Source: Chloroflexota bacterium
GTDB taxonomy: Bacteria > Chloroflexota > Limnocylindria > P2-11E
Length of the DNA: 10,068 nucleotides
Reading direction: 5' to 3'
NCBI GenBank assembly: GCA_005881085.1
Contig: VBGU01000132.1
Span: 1-10,068, forward strand
In this document: positions 7,371 through 10,068 of the stretch, one piece after another
Numbering within the stretch: the first letter of the stretch is position 1
Layout of the letters: each line of letters opens with the position of its first letter
Position numbers and translations under genes: made by a program
Notes under the pieces: model-generated
What the model saw: only the letters and a program-made list of their open reading frames with translations
Databases searched by the model: none
Told to the model about the DNA's origin: nothing

Positions 7371-7455
7371 GGCCGCGCCCGACGATAGATTCTCCCGTCG
7401 AAATCCCCTATTTGGCGTAGTGCACCCGCTCCCCGTTAGGACAACACTGTCAGTG
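7371..7455. promoter_or_regulatory. Divergent intergenic region
   Basis: These 85 bases separate the hydroxyproline dehydratase (minus) from the TPR-like gene (plus), so both promoters are expected here. It includes a locally AT-rich patch (aaatccccta tttgg at 7401-7415). On the plus strand, AGGA at 7438-7441 is a weak ribosome binding site, better spaced for GTG 7453 than for ATG 7456. No strong -35/-10 pair was assigned. Confidence 0.35.
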
Positions 7456-8301
7456 ATGAGCGACGACCTGCGCCTGCGCGCGATCGGCGCCCCTGGTGAC
7501 TCCGATCCAGAGGTGTCGCTCGAACCCGCTGAAGCCGAAACGCACGACATGCATCGGTCCGACCTCGACGCGCTCAAAGACGGCGCCGCGATGCTCACGC
7601 AGGCCGGCAATCGCGTTGCCGCCCTCGCGGTGATGTGGTCCGCCGTCGCGATCGCGCCGACCGACCTCGGCGCACATCGTCGCCTCGCGGCCATGCTCGC
7701 GAATGCCGGCGACATCGACGGCGCGGCGAACGAGTACGCGCGCTACATCGAATTCATGCTCCCGATCGGCGACGTCGGGCGCGCGACCATGGAGCTCGCG
7801 TACGGCTCGAAGGTGCTCGGCGGTCATGCGGCCCTCCACGAAGCGGCCGAGAAGATCGTCAACGCCGTGCGCGCGCTCGTGCCCGGCGACCTCGCCCTGT
7901 CCGCGCCGACGCTTCCGATGCCCCGGCTCCTGCCGAAGGCCCCCTTCCGCTTTTGCATCCACGACGATGGCGACCGCCACTGGATGCAGCTCGAGGGAGG
8001 CACGATGGATCTGGTCCCGACATCCGTTCGCGTCCTCGACCGAAACGACGAGGTCGTCGAGACGAGGAAGTTCATTCCCATCGCGCCGGGCCAGAGGGGC
8101 CACGCCAAGATCATCGAAGGTGAGCCGACCGGTGTGGCGTGGGTCGTCCTCGGCATCAACGATGAAGTTGTCGCGGCGCTCGACGCCGGCAAGCCGTCGC
8201 CGTATCGCGTCGAGGCAAAGGTGGGGGAAGAGTGGATCTCCACCGTTCTCGTCGACACCGGCTGCCGCATCGGCCGCCGCTCGAGGATCGCCGTCTCCTA
8301 G
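7456..8301 (+). CDS. Unrecognised protein with N-terminal TPR-like helices
   Basis: This 281-residue protein has no signal peptide or membrane segment. After an acidic, low-complexity N-terminus (residues 1-35), residues 37-96 look like two TPR helix pairs (ALKDGAAMLTQAGNRVAALA and LGAHRRLAAMLANAGDIDGA). A further helical stretch runs to about 145. Residues 160-281 alternate in a way that suggests beta structure. The closing DTGCRIGRRSR is basic. I do not recognise the C-terminal part. The start is ATG 7456, or GTG immediately before it at 7453. It is divergent from the hydroxyproline dehydratase and convergent with the candidate reductase; its TAG stop and the reductase stop share the palindrome CTAG at 8298-8301. 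A role as a protein-binding or regulatory factor would only be a guess. Confidence 0.75.
   Translation: MSDDLRLRAIGAPGDSDPEVSLEPAEAETHDMHRSDLDALKDGAAMLTQAGNRVAALAVMWSAVAIAPTDLGAHRRLAAMLANAGDIDGAANEYARYIEFMLPIGDVGRATMELAYGSKVLGGHAALHEAAEKIVNAVRALVPGDLALSAPTLPMPRLLPKAPFRFCIHDDGDRHWMQLEGGTMDLVPTSVRVLDRNDEVVETRKFIPIAPGQRGHAKIIEGEPTGVAWVVLGINDEVVAALDAGKPSPYRVEAKVGEEWISTVLVDTGCRIGRRSRIAVS
8298..8301. other. Shared CTAG used as stop by both converging genes
   Basis: TAG at 8299-8301 ends the plus-strand TPR-like gene. The reverse complement of 8298-8300 is TAG, ending the minus-strand reductase. The genes therefore overlap tail to tail by four bases, with no room for a terminator between them. Confidence 0.9.
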
Positions 8302-9281
8302 AGGTCGATCGTTCGGCCGACGCCGGCTCTGCGCGCGCTCTCCAGCACCATCGCCGCCGCTGCCGCGTCCTCCACCGCCACTCCGACAGATTTGTAGAGC
8401 GTGATCTGCCGCGCGTCCGCGCGGCCCGGTCGCGTGCGGCTCACCAGCTCGCCAAGCTCGGCGTGAACGTGCTCGCGCGTCATCGCGCCTTCCGCGATCG
8501 CCATGGCGATGTCGTTCGATCCAGCGGGCGGGGGGGCGAGCGCGGCGGAACGCGACTCGACTACCACGAGCGCGTCGCGGAAGGTCGCGCCGTCGACCTC
8601 GCGCCCCGCGGTGTTGTAGCCGACCGACGTCACGTGTGCGCCGGCCGAAAGCCATTCGCGCTGCACGACCGGCTCGGCTGAATGGGTCGCCGCGCAGATC
8701 ACGTCCGCACCATCCTCGGCTTGCGAGTACGAGGTCGTCATGCGGAGATTCGCGCGCGGAAGCCACTCGCGAGCCTCCTCGACGAGCGCCATTGCCTTGT
8801 CGCCGTGCCGTCCCGCGACCCGCACCTCTCGGAACTCCCGCACGCGAGGCACCGCGCGAAGGTGCGCCCGCGCCTGCACACCGGTGCCGATAATGGCCAG
8901 CACGTGCGCGTCCTTTCGCGCGAGAAGATCGGTCGCGAGTGCCGATCCCGCCGCGGTGCGCGCCGCAGTGATCGCCTCACCGTCCATCAGCGCGAGCGGG
9001 CTGCCGTTTTCCGAATCGAAGACGACGATCACGGCCTGATGCGTCGGCCGGTCGGTATTACGCGGAAAGAGCGACACCAGCTTCGTCGCTAGCGCGCCCG
9101 AGGACGGTAGATACGCGGGCATGGCCGCGAGGAGCGCGTCGCGCTCGGGAACGATCGCCGCGATCCGAGCCGGCATCGAGACGCGACCCGCCGAGAGGTC
9201 GGCCATAGCTCCCGCGACAGCCTCGCGGAGACGGTCCAGATCGATCAGGCTCTCGACTTCCGCGCGCGAGAGGACGAGCAT
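8298..9281 (-). CDS. Ornithine cyclodeaminase/mu-crystallin family, candidate pyrroline-2-carboxylate reductase
   Basis: This 327-residue protein shows the family landmarks: K67 in ATKLVSLFP and R108 in TAARTAA (substrate carboxylate contacts), GTGVQA at 132-137 for NAD(P) binding, and the closing LYKSVGVAVEDAAAA at 295-309. Ornithine cyclodeaminase has a catalytic Asp in its GGDCPGKTEL-like motif. Here the motif reads GYNTAGREVD with Asn223 at that place, which argues against cyclodeaminase activity and for a ketimine reductase or amino-acid dehydrogenase. LhpI-type members reduce delta1-pyrroline-2-carboxylate to L-proline, the product step after the dehydratase encoded at 6333-7370, so that role is the best inference. 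The ATG at 9281-9279 gives the normal N-terminus (MLVLSRAEVE). The membrane protein gene ends 32 bases upstream, so they may be co-transcribed. Alanine dehydrogenase or another imine reductase is possible. Confidence 0.85.
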   Translation of the reverse strand: MLVLSRAEVESLIDLDRLREAVAGAMADLSAGRVSMPARIAAIVPERDALLAAMPAYLPSSGALATKLVSLFPRNTDRPTHQAVIVVFDSENGSPLALMDGEAITAARTAAGSALATDLLARKDAHVLAIIGTGVQARAHLRAVPRVREFREVRVAGRHGDKAMALVEEAREWLPRANLRMTTSYSQAEDGADVICAATHSAEPVVQREWLSAGAHVTSVGYNTAGREVDGATFRDALVVVESRSAALAPPPAGSNDIAMAIAEGAMTREHVHAELGELVSRTRPGRADARQITLYKSVGVAVEDAAAAAMVLESARRAGVGRTIDL

Positions 9282-9313
9282 TCGAGGATGGTCGCAGACG
9301 CCGCCGCGGCGCG

Positions 9314-9985
9314 TTAGATGAGCAGGAACCCGATGAAGATCAGTGTCACGCCGGCGAAGTTCGTCCACTCGACCACACCGCTCGCACCGGTGAATGCAGC
9401 CGTCCCACCCGCCGCCGCGACCAAAACGCCGGCCGCGATGATCACGTTGCCGAGGGCCCTGCGCCCTTCATGGCGGCGACGCAGGAACACCCAGGCCGAC
9501 CATAGCGCGCCGCCGATGAGGATCAGGCTCCCGAGCCCACTCCCGATGCCGGCCAGGATCCTGGGGAAGGGCGAATCACCGAAGCCGCGACCTGTGTCGA
9601 CCGCGGCGCTGAGGTCCACCGGACTGGCGAATACGGCGAAAGCCGCGATGATCGTCAGGGCGACGACCGCCCAGACCGCCCACCGGGCGACGCGCGGCAC
9701 CAGTAGAAACATCGTGCCGAGGGCGAGCCAGGCCACGTTGAGGATCGCGCCGAACAGGTAAAAGACCCGGTACTCGATCTCGGTCGCGCCCCCCATCCGC
9801 GCCATCGCACCGGCGATGGCGGCCGCGGCGAACATCGCCAGCCCGATGGCCCACGCGAGCTGATGCGCCCGACGGCGGCTCAGGTATCGCGCCGCCATGA
9901 CAGCAGCGAAGAGGGCGCTTACCACGGCGGAGAGAGCTGCGGCGCTCACGCACTCGACGCTGCGGCGAGAAAGGACGCTCGTCAA
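9314..9985 (-). CDS. Seven-helix integral membrane protein of unknown function
   Basis: This protein of up to 223 residues has seven predicted hydrophobic segments at about 13-33, 42-63, 73-96, 101-120, 143-167, 178-198 and 204-223, with short charged loops (SRRRAH, FLRRRHEGRR) that suggest a cytoplasmic side for those. The longest loop is between segments 4 and 5. No enzymatic motif is visible and I do not recognise the family. The longest start is TTG 9985-9983; an in-frame GTG at 9949-9947 would place the first helix at the very N-terminus and is a real alternative. Neither has a clear ribosome binding site. It ends 32 bases before the candidate reductase start on the same strand, so an operon is likely. 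Transport of a substrate for the downstream enzymes would be speculation; the size is small for a transporter. Confidence 0.75.
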   Translation of the reverse strand: MTSVLSRRSVECVSAAALSAVVSALFAAVMAARYLSRRRAHQLAWAIGLAMFAAAAIAGAMARMGGATEIEYRVFYLFGAILNVAWLALGTMFLLVPRVARWAVWAVVALTIIAAFAVFASPVDLSAAVDTGRGFGDSPFPRILAGIGSGLGSLILIGGALWSAWVFLRRRHEGRRALGNVIIAAGVLVAAAGGTAAFTGASGVVEWTNFAGVTLIFIGFLLI

Positions 9986-10017
9986 CGCGATTGCCGAGTT
10001 TTGCAGAGAAAGGCGCT

Positions 10018-10021
10018 AAGG
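10018..10021 (+). promoter_or_regulatory. Possible ribosome binding site AAGG (or part of a -10)
   Basis: AAGG lies seven bases before ATG 10029, a usual spacing. The same bases form TAAGGT (10017-10022), which could instead be a -10 box for a leaderless transcript. The sequence cannot decide between them. Confidence 0.35.
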
Positions 10022-10028
10022 TTCTTGC

Positions 10029-10068
10029 ATGTGCCGATCGATCAAGACCCTGCGCCGGGCGGACGGCC
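10029..10068 (+). CDS. DUF2277 family protein, N-terminal fragment
   Basis: Only 13 codons are in the window, but MCRSIKTLRRADG matches the characteristic start of DUF2277 proteins (MCRNIKTL followed by an acidic/proline-rich stretch). These are small (about 90 residues) conserved bacterial proteins of unknown function. The gene is divergent from the membrane protein with 43 bases between their starts. The call rests on a short match and should be read as tentative. Confidence 0.6.
   Translation, partial: MCRSIKTLRRADG

Noticed and set aside
8298..9281. Calling the protein ornithine cyclodeaminase
   Set aside because: The position of the catalytic Asp is Asn223, and the nearby hydroxyproline dehydratase points to an imine reductase instead.
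8298..9368. A longer version of the mu-crystallin-family protein starting near 9368
   Set aside because: It would overlap the end of the upstream membrane protein gene by over 50 bases and adds no family-conserved sequence; ATG 9281 gives the normal N-terminus.

Overview
The window is GC-rich bacterial DNA with dense, short-spaced genes and many GTG or TTG starts. The adjacent dynamin-like/YfjP-type GTPases and the start of a DUF2277 gene at the right edge suggest an actinobacterium or a member of Chloroflexota. No rRNA, tRNA or CRISPR was seen, so this placement is an inference.

Left block (1-3509, minus strand): a probable operon reads right to left. It starts with a dynamin-like GTPase with two C-terminal membrane segments. 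A second membrane-anchored GTPase follows, coupled by an ATGA overlap, and then, 8 bases on, a cupin gene that runs off the window. Upstream, 3510-3797 has no convincing gene but carries small repeats close to the GTPase start.

Middle block (3798-6326): a 138-base element with 25-base terminal inverted repeats (23/25 identical) lies at 3798-3935. Its right arm supplies the last seven codons and the stop of a minus-strand NAD-dependent epimerase/dehydratase gene. That gene is also frameshifted near its start, so it appears to be decaying (or the frameshift is an assembly error). Divergent from it is a plus-strand pair joined by an ATGA overlap: a COG2085-type NADP-binding oxidoreductase and a YgiD-type zinc extradiol dioxygenase.

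Right block (6333-10068): this holds two minus-strand genes that fit one catabolic route. A proline racemase-family protein carries the Cys/Thr active-site pair of trans-3-hydroxy-L-proline dehydratase. An ornithine cyclodeaminase/mu-crystallin-family protein lacks the cyclodeaminase Asp and could be the delta1-pyrroline-2-carboxylate reductase. Together they would convert trans-3-hydroxy-L-proline to L-proline. Between them, on the opposite strand, is an unrecognised TPR-like protein gene whose stop shares a CTAG with the reductase stop. A seven-helix membrane protein lies upstream of the reductase on the same strand. A DUF2277 gene begins divergently from it and leaves the window.
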